From NCBI GenBank assembly GCA_016218545.1, contig JACRDQ010000014.1:31603-95602 (forward strand): a stretch of DNA of 64,000 nucleotides. Reading direction: 5' to 3'. The notes under the pieces are model-generated. The model ran no database searches and had not been told where the DNA came from. It saw only the letters and a program-made list of their open reading frames with translations. The stretch's first letter is position 1, and each line of letters begins with the position of its first letter. The DNA comes from Elusimicrobiota bacterium. Lineage in GTDB: Bacteria > Elusimicrobiota > Elusimicrobia > UBA1565 > UBA9628. The translations under genes and the position numbers were made by a program. Below, piece after piece: positions 8,901 to 16,778 of this stretch.

Positions 8901-10115
8901 ACGACCTACGACGTCCTCATGGACGACGACCCCGGTTTCGGGAGCCCGGACGCGAGCCAGACGACCGGGCTGTCCTCGGCCACGGTCTCCTTGAGCTCGA
9001 ATACCGCCTACTACGCGCGGGTCCGGGCCCGGTCCCTCGAGGCGGGAAACCCGCACAGTTCCTACGTCGACCTGGGGCCCGTGTCCACCCTGCCCGAGCC
9101 TCCGACGGCCGACCCCGCCGGGGCCTTCGTGTCCGTCACCTTCACGAGCGCCACGTTGCGTTGGCAGGCCCGGCCCCTGGCGCCGCCGACCGCTACCTGC
9201 GCGGGCTACCGCATCCAGCTCTCCTCGGCCCAGGGGTTCACGGGCACCGTGCATTCGGCTGACGTTTCCGGGGCGGCATCGACCGGAGGCTCGGTGGCGG
9301 GTCTGACTCACTCGACGACCTATTACCTGCGGGTGGGCTCCCTCAACGCGGACGGTTCCGCCGCCTACACCCTCATGGGCTCCACCCGGACGCCGGTGCC
9401 GCAGATATCATCGGGCACGATCCTCGGCTCCACGGAGCTGCGCGTGGTCCCCCCTTATCCGCAGGTCCGGCTCATCACGGCCACGATCCCCGCCAAGACG
9501 TTCTCGGTGGGTACCCCGGTCGAGCTCAACACCTCGGTCGAGACCGCGCTCCCCCCCATCGAGGGCCAGCCCGACCTCGAGTTCCTCGGGCCCGGGGTGG
9601 GTTTCTCCCTGAGCGCCGGCGGACGCCAGCCGAACAACGCGTTCCCCCTGACGATCCAATACGACCTCCCCGTCGGCGTGGATACGGACCTGTTGTCCCT
9701 GGCGAGGTATGACGACACCTCCCACAAGTGGCTGCTCCTGCGCTCCAGCGTCGACAGGGGGCAGCGGACCCTGACCGGCATCGTCGACCACTTCTCCTTC
9801 TTCGCGCCGGTGATCGCCCTGCCGGGGAACGACCTGGCCGCGGTCGAGATCTACCCCATCCCGTGGGAGCCGTCCTCGGGCGACAGCCTGCAGGGCGCAG
9901 GCGCCCTGACCTTCACGAGGCTGCCCGCCTCCGCGCGGGTGCGCATCCATACGATCTTGGGCGAACTCGTCGACGAGGGGACGGCCAGCGCCTCCGGGGT
10001 CCTCCACTGGGATGGGCGGAACACGCGCGGCCATCGCGTGGGCACGGGGACCTACCTCGCGGTCATCGAGTCCGGCGGAGCCAAGGTCCTCCGGAGGATC
10101 GCCATCATCCGATGA
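5934..10115 (+). CDS. Secreted subtilisin-family (S8) protease with FN3-like repeats and FlgD-type C-terminal domain
   Basis: About 1393 residues. A signal peptide (hydrophobic LALLAVLAAG, cleavage near FSA-Q) is followed by a propeptide-like segment and an S8 catalytic domain. The triad is visible as Asp near 176 (AVIDSGV), His near 255 (HGTHVTG) and Ser near 437 (DGTSMAAPH), with AAGND as the oxyanion Asn region. From about residue 500 to 1190 there are repeated fibronectin-III-like modules of about 95 residues (recurring TSYYLRI/TAYYARV edges). The last 60 residues (LGELVDEG, then GTYLAVIESGG and RRIAIIR) look like a FlgD Ig-like, type IX-like sorting domain. The stop overlaps the start of a PorV-like gene, suggesting dedicated surface export. 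Alternative starts at 5907 and 5964 are possible. Confidence 0.9.
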   Translation: MGRCRVLLERMISSRLSRVLALLAVLAAGTPSFSAQGPAKESPRDKTHRIIVKLRDGAESKVRVMSAERVSKLSARAAEKLEFVRAMSGSAHVMRMSRRMGRREAEDVARRLMKDPAVEYAEPDLKAFPLLVPNDASYAGSQWHYFAPASEVAGANLPAAWDVTTGASSLVIAVIDSGVVAHADFDAPVPPAGRMVQGYDFISPDDPGKYYVANDGDGRDNDPRDPGNWITAGEDAGTEAEGYLEGCGARNSSWHGTHVTGTIAANSNNAVWGAGVNWVSKIQPIRVIGKCGGYTSDIADAVRWAAGWSVGGSPDNATPAKVINMSIGGTGACSFALQSAIDAAVSVGAVVVTAAGNDTDAAANSFPGNCSNVVNVAAINRAGNLASYSNFGPEVTLAAPGGDIPTDVGVYSLGNAGTAGPSASPAGDRGVFKDGTSMAAPHVSGVVSLMLSYNPNLTPAQVKSDLQACVRSFPAGSTCDTGICGAGMLDARGALRPGAPVGFSGSASGATSITWTWTAVPNATYDVFIASDPAKYLGNTAVASFTRSDLTANVYTGVIVKATNTVCSGGPVLAPSTATYAPASAITAVQVYVSSVQADFTTLAQGTLTGYRVDASTASDFTGTIFSSASYDFGENRLTVAGLASLTSYYLRIAVLNQLGAQTLSVYGSQVYTLTSLSPPALTGYGDLGSRQLRIGWNAAGNPGGLLYTVQASSAQDFSGVVSSAAGTDLTSNLFTGLLVNTSYYFRIWAQGGPVLGAGPTATYALSPSTATPLFSGVGGQDLTVSWTAGGNPPGTLYEAQLSRAADFFTLPVVSSFTRNVSASFGSLSSNSLYNARVRAVSHGGQPFPLSYRSLSSTATLASPVAPTAPYFQAVSSASLVALFDSGPNPAGTGYVAQLSTSADFVPVHAQVMGVMTAGANTAAFTGLESNRRLYLQTAALNVTQTPTAFTPAAQSTATFAAPPAASAAAAVHFTSITFAWGTGGNRTGTTYDVLMDDDPGFGSPDASQTTGLSSATVSLSSNTAYYARVRARSLEAGNPHSSYVDLGPVSTLPEPPTADPAGAFVSVTFTSATLRWQARPLAPPTATCAGYRIQLSSAQGFTGTVHSADVSGAASTGGSVAGLTHSTTYYLRVGSLNADGSAAYTLMGSTRTPVPQISSGTILGSTELRVVPPYPQVRLITATIPAKTFSVGTPVELNTSVETALPPIEGQPDLEFLGPGVGFSLSAGGRQPNNAFPLTIQYDLPVGVDTDLLSLARYDDTSHKWLLLRSSVDRGQRTLTGIVDHFSFFAPVIALPGNDLAAVEIYPIPWEPSSGDSLQGAGALTFTRLPASARVRIHTILGELVDEGTASASGVLHWDGRNTRGHRVGTGTYLAVIESGGAKVLRRIAIIR

Positions 10116-11149
10116 ACAATCGCGTCCTCCCAGCCGTGCTGCTCGTCGCGGCCCTGGCGCCGGGGCCGGCCGGAGCCTTTCTTGAGAACACGGGAGGCTC
10201 GGCCGCGCAGTTCCTGCAGATCGGGGCCGGGGCGCGCTCCTACGGCATGGGGGACGCCTTCTGCGCCGTGGCTGAGGGGCCGGACGCGATCTATTGGAAC
10301 CCGGCGGGCCTGGCGGCCATGCAGAGACCTGCCTTCGCCTACACCAGGTCGGAGCCCGTCTCCTCGGTCCATCACGACTACGCAGCCTACGGCCACCCGG
10401 TCTCGCTGCTCAAGGGGACGCTGGGCGTCTCTTTGACCTACCAGTCGCAGGACTACCTGCCCCTGGTGACCAACGCGAACCTGGAGACCGGGACCTTCAC
10501 CCCGCACGCGGAGGCCATCGCGGTGGCGTACGCCACGAAGTTCCAGGTCGGGGACGCCCGCACGGCCAGGGACTTCTACGGCGAGTATTGGAACGTCCCG
10601 GGCGTCAACAGGCCCCTGCGGCAGGGCACCGAGCCCTGGACCGGCGTCGTGATGCTGGGCGTGGGGGCCAAGATCGTTCGGGAGAACATCTACAACCGCG
10701 ACGCGACCGCGGTCCTCTTCGACGGCGGAGTGCTCTTCCGGCCTTCCTATCTCAAGGGGTTCTCCATGGGGCTGGCGTTCCGCAACGTCGGGGAGAGGTT
10801 CCGGTTCATCGACGCCGGGCAGATGGCCCCGGTGGAGTTCGACCTGGGCGCGGCCTACACCCTGGCGCTCAAGCGCTCCCGGCTGACCGCTTCAGGGGGA
10901 GTGGGACTCCCCTATTTCGGCGGCCCGGACGGCCGCCTGGGGCTGGAGTACGCGCTGCGGACGAGCGGGAGCCTTGAGGGCGCTTTGAGGCTGGGCTTCC
11001 GGACCCGGACGTTCGACGACCTCTCTCCCCTGACGGCCTTCACGGCCGGGGTCGGCCTGAACGTCCACCGGGCCTCGCTCGACATCGGGATCCGGCCCAT
11101 GGCCGAGCTCGGCGTGGGCTACAAGCTCAGTCTTGGCTACCGCTTCTGA
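10112..11149 (+). CDS. PorV/PorQ-like (UPF0164) outer-membrane protein
   Basis: 345 residues. A signal peptide ends at AGA, then FLENTGGSAAQFLQIGAGARSYGMGDAF and YWNPAGLA, the N-terminal signature of the PorV/UPF0164 family, which is related to the FadL fold. The rest alternates in beta strands and ends SLGYRF with a terminal aromatic residue, as in barrel proteins. In Bacteroidetes PorV carries type IX cargo and hands it to the attachment machinery. The ATGA overlap with the subtilase, which bears a FlgD/CTD-like end, fits that job, but no PorU, SprA or PorKLMN genes are in this window. Confidence 0.82.
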   Translation: MNNRVLPAVLLVAALAPGPAGAFLENTGGSAAQFLQIGAGARSYGMGDAFCAVAEGPDAIYWNPAGLAAMQRPAFAYTRSEPVSSVHHDYAAYGHPVSLLKGTLGVSLTYQSQDYLPLVTNANLETGTFTPHAEAIAVAYATKFQVGDARTARDFYGEYWNVPGVNRPLRQGTEPWTGVVMLGVGAKIVRENIYNRDATAVLFDGGVLFRPSYLKGFSMGLAFRNVGERFRFIDAGQMAPVEFDLGAAYTLALKRSRLTASGGVGLPYFGGPDGRLGLEYALRTSGSLEGALRLGFRTRTFDDLSPLTAFTAGVGLNVHRASLDIGIRPMAELGVGYKLSLGYRF

Positions 11150-11153
11150 CGCG

Positions 11154-12380
11154 CTACTTCTTGGAAGCGGCCTGCTTGACCATCATCATCGCGATCTCGT
11201 TGCGCTGGATCTGGTTGGTGCCCTCGTAGATCTGCGTGATCTTAGCGTCGCGGACGAACTTCTCCACCGGGAAGTCCCGCATGTACCCGATGCCTCCGCA
11301 CATCTGCACGCAGTCCACCGTGACCCGCATGGCCGTGTCGGAGCAGAACACCTTGCACATGGCGGACTCCTTGGTCCAACGGCGGCACTTGAGGTTGTTC
11401 ATCTCGTCGTAGACGATGGTCCCCTTCTCGACGGCCTGGGCGATGGCGGGCTGGAGCGCCCGGTCCATGGCCCGCGTGGTCGAGTAGAGCAGCGCCCGGG
11501 CCGCCTCGATGGAGGTCCCGCAGTCGGCCAGCATGTGCTGGATGGCCTGGAAGCTCGCGATGGTCTGCCCGAACTGCTTGCGCACCCGGATGTATTCGAG
11601 GGTCTCGTCGAGAGCGCCCTGGGCGATGCCGAGGGCCTGGGCCGCCACGCCGGTGCGGGAGTTGTCGAAGGTGACCTGGGCGACGTGGAGGCCGTAGCCT
11701 TCCTTGTAGAGGAGGTTGGCCTTGGGGATGCGGCAGTCCTTGAACACGAGCTCGTAGGTCGGGTTGGCCCGGATGCCCATCTTGGTCTCCTTTTTGCCGA
11801 AGGAGAACCCCGGCGTGCCCTTCTCCACGATGAAGGCCGAGATGCCGCGGGCGCCGCGGGCGGGGTTGACGGTGGCGAAGACGGTGTAGATCTCGGCCAC
11901 CTCGGCGCCGGAGCAGAAGTTCTTGATGCCGTTGAGGACGTAGTGGTCGCCGTCGAGCCGGGCCGAGCACCTGACGGCCATGGCGTCCGAGCCCGCCTCG
12001 GGCTCGGTCAAAGAGAAGGCGCCCAGGCGCTTGCCCGAGGACATGGACGGCAGGTACCGCTGGCGCTGCTCGGCGTTGCCGAAGAGGAGGATGGGGATGC
12101 CGCAGAGCCCGGAGGCTCCCGAGGACAGGGCGACCCCGCCGCAGGCCCGGGAGAGGGCCTCGAAGGCCAGGGCCTGCTCGAAGTTCAGGCCGCCTAGGCC
12201 TCCGTACTTCTCGGGGAGGTAGACGCCGAAGATGTCCGCCTTGCGCAGCTCGTCGACGATGGGCCAGGGGAATTCCTCGGTCTCGTCGTAGTGGGCGCGG
12301 ACGGGTTTGATCTTCTCCTCCGCGATCTTTCCGCAGAGGTCCACGATCATCTGCTGCGTCTCGGTCAGTTCATAGTCCAT
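11154..12380 (-). CDS. Acyl-CoA dehydrogenase
   Basis: 408 residues, a normal length for this FAD enzyme, which introduces the alpha-beta double bond in acyl-CoA. It starts LTETQQMIVDLCGKIAEEKI and carries the signature AFSLTEPEAGSDA in the N-terminal half. It ends with the region ITQIYEGTNQIQRNEI, where the Glu of YEGT is the catalytic base in the short-chain subfamily. The ATG at 12380 has GGAGG upstream and overlaps the RNase III stop (ATGA). No electron-transfer flavoprotein gene is nearby; the chain length of the substrate cannot be told. Confidence 0.93.
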   Translation of the reverse strand: MDYELTETQQMIVDLCGKIAEEKIKPVRAHYDETEEFPWPIVDELRKADIFGVYLPEKYGGLGGLNFEQALAFEALSRACGGVALSSGASGLCGIPILLFGNAEQRQRYLPSMSSGKRLGAFSLTEPEAGSDAMAVRCSARLDGDHYVLNGIKNFCSGAEVAEIYTVFATVNPARGARGISAFIVEKGTPGFSFGKKETKMGIRANPTYELVFKDCRIPKANLLYKEGYGLHVAQVTFDNSRTGVAAQALGIAQGALDETLEYIRVRKQFGQTIASFQAIQHMLADCGTSIEAARALLYSTTRAMDRALQPAIAQAVEKGTIVYDEMNNLKCRRWTKESAMCKVFCSDTAMRVTVDCVQMCGGIGYMRDFPVEKFVRDAKITQIYEGTNQIQRNEIAMMMVKQAASKK

Positions 12381-13039
12381 CAGAATGCCTCCAGGGCCTC
12401 GCGGGCGGCCGCCTGCTCCGCCTCCTTCTTGCTCTTGCCGGAACCGCGTCCTAGGGTCCGGTGGCCCAGACGGACGACGACGGAGAAGGTCCGGTCGTGG
12501 TCCGGCCCGACCGACTCGAGCAGCTCGTAGGTCGGGGTCTGCTTGTGCTTGCGCTGCAGGACCTCCTGCAGGCGGCTCTTGTAATCCGTCTCGACGAGCT
12601 CTCCGAGCTCGGAGAGGCACCACCGCTTGATGAACCCGGCGGAAGCCGCGTATCCGCCGTCGAGGAAGATGGCGCCGATGAGGGCCTCGAGCGCGTTGGC
12701 GAGCACGCTGGTGCGGGCCCGCCCCCCGGAGTTCTCCTCCCCCACCCCGAGGAAGAGGTAGGCGCCGATGTCGATCTCCTTGGCCCATAGCGCGAGGCTC
12801 CCTCGGGAGACGAGCTGGGAACGGATCTTCGAGAGCGTCCCCTCGCGCTCCGAAGGAAAGCTCATGTAGCAGTGGTGCGCGACCACCGCCGAGAGGATGC
12901 TGTCCCCGAGGAACTCCAGGCGTTCGTTGTGGATGTCGGTGCGGGACTCCGAGGCATAGGAACGGTGGGACAAAGCCTCCCGCAAAAGGGCGGGGTCTTT
13001 GAACGCGTACCCGATGGCCTCTTCCAGGGTCTTCGACAT
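12380..13039 (-). CDS. rnc: Ribonuclease III
   Basis: 219 residues. The catalytic signature HNERLEFLGDSIL is near residue 40 and the metal-binding EALIGAIFLDGG near 115, followed by a C-terminal dsRNA-binding domain (KSRLQEVLQRKHKQTPTYE, then GSGKSKKEAEQAAAREAL). It processes rRNA precursors and structured mRNAs. The ATG at 13039 gives the normal N-terminus; the frame is open further back through a long hairpin (13088-13144) that would lie in the rnc 5' leader. E. coli RNase III cleaves such a leader stem to limit its own synthesis. Confidence 0.95.
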   Translation of the reverse strand: MSKTLEEAIGYAFKDPALLREALSHRSYASESRTDIHNERLEFLGDSILSAVVAHHCYMSFPSEREGTLSKIRSQLVSRGSLALWAKEIDIGAYLFLGVGEENSGGRARTSVLANALEALIGAIFLDGGYAASAGFIKRWCLSELGELVETDYKSRLQEVLQRKHKQTPTYELLESVGPDHDRTFSVVVRLGHRTLGRGSGKSKKEAEQAAAREALEAF

Positions 13040-13087
13040 GCCCGGGGAAACGAGCCCTCCGGGGGGCGACGGCCCCCGCGGACCCGC

Positions 13088-13144
13088 GTGCCGGGGGATC
13101 CCTTCCCGCCTCCCTCTAGAGGAGGCTCGGGGATCCCCCGGCAC
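13088..13144. repeat. 15-bp perfect inverted repeat between acpP and rnc
   Basis: GTGCCGGGGGATCCC at 13088-13102 pairs perfectly with its complement at 13130-13144, and a smaller inverted pair (GCCTCC/GGAGGC) lies between. The structure starts 5 bp after the acpP stop and ends 48 bp before rnc. There is no T tract, so it is a weak candidate for an intrinsic terminator. It could be an mRNA processing site, and RNase III itself is an obvious candidate enzyme. Confidence 0.75.
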
Positions 13145-13149
13145 GGAGG

Positions 13150-13395
13150 TTATTTCTTCGCGTGCGCCGCGATGTACTCGATGGCTTGGCCGACGGTCTG
13201 GATCTTCTCAGCCTGCTCGTCGGGGATCTCCATGTCGAACTCCTCTTCGAGGGCCATCACCAGCTCGACGGTGTCGAGCGAGTCTGCGCCGAGGTCGTTG
13301 ACGAAGTGGGCCTGAGGCGTCACTTCTGTGGCGTCCACGCCCAGCTGCTCGACGATGATCTTCTTCACGCGGTCTGCGACGTTGTTGTCGGTCAT
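13150..13395 (-). CDS. acpP: Acyl carrier protein
   Basis: 81 residues, acidic and helical, as is standard for ACP. The phosphopantetheine attachment serine sits in [19 protein letters not shown]. It carries growing fatty-acyl chains as thioesters. A good ribosome-binding site (AGAGGAGA) precedes the ATG. It lies downstream of fabG in the order rpmF-plsX-fabG-acpP-rnc, the classic fatty-acid cluster order except that fabD and fabF are missing. Confidence 0.97.
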   Translation of the reverse strand: MTDNNVADRVKKIIVEQLGVDATEVTPQAHFVNDLGADSLDTVELVMALEEEFDMEIPDEQAEKIQTVGQAIEYIAAHAKK

Positions 13396-13420
13396 GCTCT
13401 CCTCTGTGTGGTTGGCACTC

Positions 13421-14200
13421 TTAGGTGTAGCCTCCGCCATTGACGGCCAAGACGGCGCCGGTGATGTAGGAGGCGTCCTCGCTCGCAAGGAAAAGGATCG
13501 CGCGCGCGATGTCCGTAGGCTCGGCGATGCGGCCGAGCGGGATCTTCTCGAGGAAGTGCTTGCGTACCTCCTCGGGGAGCCGGTCGGTCATGCGGGTGCG
13601 GACGAACCCCGGGGCTACGGCGTTGACGAGGATGTTGCGGGAGGCGAGCTCCCGGGCGCAGGACTTGGAGAAGGCGATCAAGCCCCCCTTGGAGGCGGAG
13701 TAATTGGCCTGGCCCGCGTTGCCTTCCTGGCCGACGAGCGAGGAGACGTTGATGATGCGGCCCCAATGGGCCTTCATCATGGGCTTGGCCGCGGCCTTCG
13801 TGAGGTGGAAGGCCCCCTTGAGGTTGACGTCGAGGACGAAGTCCCAGTCCGCGTCGCTCATGCGCAGGAGGAGCCCGTCCTTGGTCACGCCGGCGTTGTT
13901 GACGAGGACGTCGATGCGGCCGAACTTCTCGACGCAGGCTTTCACCGCGTTCTCGCAGTCCTCGTACTTGGTGACGTCGGTCCTGCAGGCGGCCACGGGC
14001 AGCCCCTTGGCCGCAAGGGCGGCCGCGGCTGCGTCGAGGGAGGCCTCGTCGACGTCCACCATGAGGACGCGGGCGCCCTCCTGGCAGAAGATCTCGGTCA
14101 CGGCCAAGCCGATGCCCTGGGCGGCCCCGGTGACGATGGCGGCCCGGTCGGGCAGGCGGCGGCGGTCGATGTTCGCGGAAGGAGTCGTGGTCTCGGTCAT
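13421..14200 (-). CDS. fabG: 3-oxoacyl-ACP reductase
   Basis: 259 residues. It is a short-chain dehydrogenase with the nucleotide-binding GAAQGIG motif, NNAG, and the catalytic Ser-Tyr-Lys set (NVSSLVGQ, then YSASKGG). It reduces 3-oxoacyl-ACP with NADPH in fatty acid elongation. The position between plsX and acpP makes the FabG assignment more secure than sequence alone would for an SDR. Confidence 0.93.
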   Translation of the reverse strand: MTETTTPSANIDRRRLPDRAAIVTGAAQGIGLAVTEIFCQEGARVLMVDVDEASLDAAAAALAAKGLPVAACRTDVTKYEDCENAVKACVEKFGRIDVLVNNAGVTKDGLLLRMSDADWDFVLDVNLKGAFHLTKAAAKPMMKAHWGRIINVSSLVGQEGNAGQANYSASKGGLIAFSKSCARELASRNILVNAVAPGFVRTRMTDRLPEEVRKHFLEKIPLGRIAEPTDIARAILFLASEDASYITGAVLAVNGGGYT

Positions 14201-14202
14201 GA

Positions 14203-15225
14203 TCAGGCCTTGGCGGCGTCGGGTTCCATGCTGCGCTTCATCTCGTCGAGAGAGCTCGCGATCTGCGCGAGCGCGCCGGTCTCCACGAGGGAGCGGGCGG
14301 AGCGCAGGGCGTTGGCGATCGCCTTGGCGTTGGACTTGCCGTGGCAGATGACGACGATCCCGTTGACGCCCAGCAGCGGAGCCCCGCCGTATTCGTCGTA
14401 GTTCATCTTCTTCTTGAGGGTCGCGAAGGCGCTCTTGAGGAGGAGCGCTCCGATCTTGTGGAGCGAGCCCGTGATGGACCCTTTGAGCAGGGCCGCCATC
14501 GAGGACGCCGTCCCCTCGATGGCCTTGACCACCACGTTGCCCGTGAAGCCGTCGCAGACCACGACGTCGACCGTGCCGGCGGTGATGTCCCTGCCCTCCA
14601 CCGGGCCGAAGAAGCGAAGGCTGCTGGCGCGGAGCAGGGGGACGGCCTCACGGACGAGGTCGTTGCCCTTGCAGTCCTCCTCTCCGTTGGAGAGGATGCC
14701 CACGGCGGGGTCCACGGTCCGGAGCACGTGGCGGGCGTACACGGAGCCCATCATGCCGAACTGGACGAGGTGCCAGGGCTTGCATTCGGTGTTCGCGCCC
14801 CCGTCGATGAGGACGGTCGTCCCGCGCGCCGTGGGGATGGGGACGGCGATGGCGGGCCGGAGGACGTCGGGCATGCGCTTCAAGTGCCAGAGGGAGGCCA
14901 CCATGGTCGCGCCGGAGTTGCCGGCAGAGACCATGGCCGCGGCGCGGCCCGAGGCGACGAGCTCGGCGCAGACGAGGATGGAGGCGTGGGGCTTGCTGCG
15001 GCAGGCGGACGAGGGCTCCTCGCCCATGGACACGACCTCGCGGGTGTCGACGATCTCGAAGCGCGGGTCGCCCGGCTTCACGCCGCGCGCCCGCAGGGCG
15101 GTCTCGACCTCGTGGACCGGACCGACGACGATGATCCCGAGCTCCTCCGACGCGGCGGCCACGGCGCCCTCGATGTTGGGCGCCAGCCCCAAGTCGCCCG
15201 CCGCGGCGTCGAGCGCTATCTTCAT
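14203..15225 (-). CDS. plsX: Phosphate acyltransferase PlsX
   Basis: 340 residues. It makes acyl-phosphate from acyl-ACP, the first step toward phosphatidic acid via PlsY. The family pattern is visible as SAGNSGATM, IDGGAN, then CDGFTGNVVVK and YGGAPLLGVNG. The N-terminus (MKIALDAAAGD) has Ala where many members have a Met-Gly-Gly stretch (ALDAMGGD), a small divergence. Its ribosome-binding site is buried in a strong 12-bp hairpin immediately upstream. Confidence 0.94.
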   Translation of the reverse strand: MKIALDAAAGDLGLAPNIEGAVAAASEELGIIVVGPVHEVETALRARGVKPGDPRFEIVDTREVVSMGEEPSSACRSKPHASILVCAELVASGRAAAMVSAGNSGATMVASLWHLKRMPDVLRPAIAVPIPTARGTTVLIDGGANTECKPWHLVQFGMMGSVYARHVLRTVDPAVGILSNGEEDCKGNDLVREAVPLLRASSLRFFGPVEGRDITAGTVDVVVCDGFTGNVVVKAIEGTASSMAALLKGSITGSLHKIGALLLKSAFATLKKKMNYDEYGGAPLLGVNGIVVICHGKSNAKAIANALRSARSLVETGALAQIASSLDEMKRSMEPDAAKA

Positions 15226-15228
15226 GCT

Positions 15229-15255
15229 CCTTCCCTCCCCGTGGGGGAGGGAAGG
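15229..15255 (-). promoter_or_regulatory. Hairpin occluding the plsX ribosome-binding site
   Basis: On the minus strand CCTTCCCTCCCC pairs perfectly with GGGGAGGGAAGG across a 3-nt loop. The right arm contains the purine-rich ribosome-binding site and ends 3 nt before the plsX ATG. The stem would block ribosome access unless opened, so it is a candidate translational control point between rpmF and plsX. Confidence 0.65.
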
Positions 15256-15304
15256 AAGCGTGGGGGTCGAAGTCGTTTCATCAGGCCATCCTTCGGCCTA
15301 CTTG

Positions 15305-15553
15305 TTACTTCTGCTCCCCTTCTTTTCCCTGCGGTCCCTGGCCGGCCTCGCCGGTCTTGGACTTCTTCCGCCTGGGCGCGATGACGAGCTTGCCGTTGTA
15401 CCAGCCGCACTCCGGGCAGACCGTATGGGGACGGGAGAGCTTGCCGCATGCCGGATTCGAGCACTTGTTCAAGGACAAGGGATCGAGCTTCCAGTTGGCG
15501 GACCTTCGGCTGTCGCGGCGTGAACGGGTATGTTTTCTTTTTGGGTTGGGCAT
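15305..15553 (-). CDS. rpmF: 50S ribosomal protein L32
   Basis: 82 residues. It begins MPNPKRKHTRSRRDSRRSAN, typical of L32, with a zinc-ribbon pattern of CSNPAC followed by CPECGWYNG. The C-terminal 20 residues are an extra Lys/Gln/Gly-rich tail compared with the usual 57-60 residue protein. It is the first gene of the lipid cluster and has its own strong promoter. Confidence 0.95.
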   Translation of the reverse strand: MPNPKRKHTRSRRDSRRSANWKLDPLSLNKCSNPACGKLSRPHTVCPECGWYNGKLVIAPRRKKSKTGEAGQGPQGKEGEQK

Positions 15554-15577
15554 ATCAGTTCCTTAGTAGCGTTGAGA

Positions 15578-15606
15578 ATTCTATTTTGTTGGATTGAATA
15601 AGTCAA
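15578..15606 (-). promoter_or_regulatory. Sigma-70-type promoter for rpmF-plsX-fabG-acpP
   Basis: On the minus strand TTGACT (15601-15606) and TAGAAT (15578-15583) are separated by exactly 17 bp of AT-rich sequence. It lies 25 bp upstream of the rpmF ATG. Confidence 0.85.
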
Positions 15607-15630
15607 TGCTTCGCGGGCGCGCCTGCTCGG

Positions 15631-16608
15631 TCATGCCTTTCCGGCATCCCGGCGGATGAGGTCCCTGATGAAGTAGGCCTTCTTGTCCTTGATGTCGAAG
15701 TAGACCCGGATGAGGATCTCGGCGAGCAGGCCCATCAGGATCATCTGGAACCCGACGGTGACCAGGAAGATGGACACTTGGAACAGGGGCTGGTCCTTCA
15801 CGTAGATGTGGTGGCAGAACCTTTGGTACAGGGTGAAGGAGGCCAGGACCCCTCCGAGGAGGCCCATGGCCAGGCCCCAGCCTCCGAAGAGGTAGATGGG
15901 CTTGGCCATGTAGGCGGACATGAACTTCACGGTCAGCAGGTCGAGGAGGACCTTGAAGGTCCTGGAAAGCCCGTACTTGGACTTGCCCAGGGTGCGCGCG
16001 TGATGGCGGACCGGAACCTCGGCGATCCCGGCTCCCAGGAATCCGGAGAGGGCCGGGATGAAGCGGTGCATCTCCCCGTAGAGGCGCAGGGGCTTGAGAT
16101 AGGCGGCGCGGTAGGCCTTGAGCGTGCAGCCGTAATCGTGGAGGTGGACGCCAGTGATGCGGGAGATGAGCCAGTTGGCCGTCTGGGAGGGCAGGCGCCG
16201 GGTGAGCCAGGCGTCCTGACGGTCCACCCGCCAGCCGCTGACCACGTCGTAGCCCTCGTCCATCTTGTCGAGCAGGGTCTTGATGTCGCGAGGGTCGTTC
16301 TGGAGGTCCGCGTCCATGCAGACGATGACCTCCCCCCGAGCCTCGGCGATGCCGGCGGCCAGGGCCGCGGTCTGGCCGGCGTTGCGGCCCAGGCGTATCC
16401 CCACGAACCCGGGGCGTTCCTTGGCGAGACCGCTGATGACTTCGAAGGAGCGGTCCGAGGAGCCGTCGTCGACCAGGATGACCTCCCAGCCCCCGGGGAT
16501 GTCCCGGAGGGCGGCGCCGAGGTCATCGGCGAGCCGGCCGAGGCAGTCCTCCTCGTTGTAGACCGGCACGACGACGCTGAGCCTACGGGGTTGGTTCTGT
16601 TCTGCCAT
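15631..16608 (-). CDS. GT2 glycosyltransferase, polyprenyl-phosphate sugar synthase type
   Basis: 325 residues. An N-terminal GT-A domain ([28 protein letters not shown]) is followed by two transmembrane segments at about 235-260 and 270-295 and a basic tail. This layout matches DPM1/ArnC/GtrB-type enzymes that transfer a sugar from a nucleotide donor to a polyprenyl phosphate at the inner face of the membrane. The sugar is unknown. It is a stand-alone gene downstream of the icd terminator. Confidence 0.85.
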   Translation of the reverse strand: MAEQNQPRRLSVVVPVYNEEDCLGRLADDLGAALRDIPGGWEVILVDDGSSDRSFEVISGLAKERPGFVGIRLGRNAGQTAALAAGIAEARGEVIVCMDADLQNDPRDIKTLLDKMDEGYDVVSGWRVDRQDAWLTRRLPSQTANWLISRITGVHLHDYGCTLKAYRAAYLKPLRLYGEMHRFIPALSGFLGAGIAEVPVRHHARTLGKSKYGLSRTFKVLLDLLTVKFMSAYMAKPIYLFGGWGLAMGLLGGVLASFTLYQRFCHHIYVKDQPLFQVSIFLVTVGFQMILMGLLAEILIRVYFDIKDKKAYFIRDLIRRDAGKA

Positions 16609-16699
16609 GTTGCGGGAACGCGTCTCGCCGCTGCCCGGACCGGGACATTATCGCATACTATGAGCCGAAACTCACCCCCTGCGGCATCCCCTGCGAGAC

Positions 16700-16740
16700 A
16701 CAAGGCGCGGCAAGGAGTCCTCCCCCTTGCCGCGCCTTGT
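16700..16740. terminator. 16-bp perfect inverted repeat downstream of icd
   Basis: ACAAGGCGCGGCAAGG (16700-16715) pairs perfectly with 16725-16740 across a 9-nt loop, and a second small hairpin (GAGACC/GGTCTC, 16749-16765) sits between it and the icd stop. There is no U-tract, so termination is inferred from position after icd and before the glycosyltransferase gene. Confidence 0.6.
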
Positions 16741-16778
16741 CCTTCCCTGAGACCGCTGTGGTCTCGGCCGGAGGCGCG

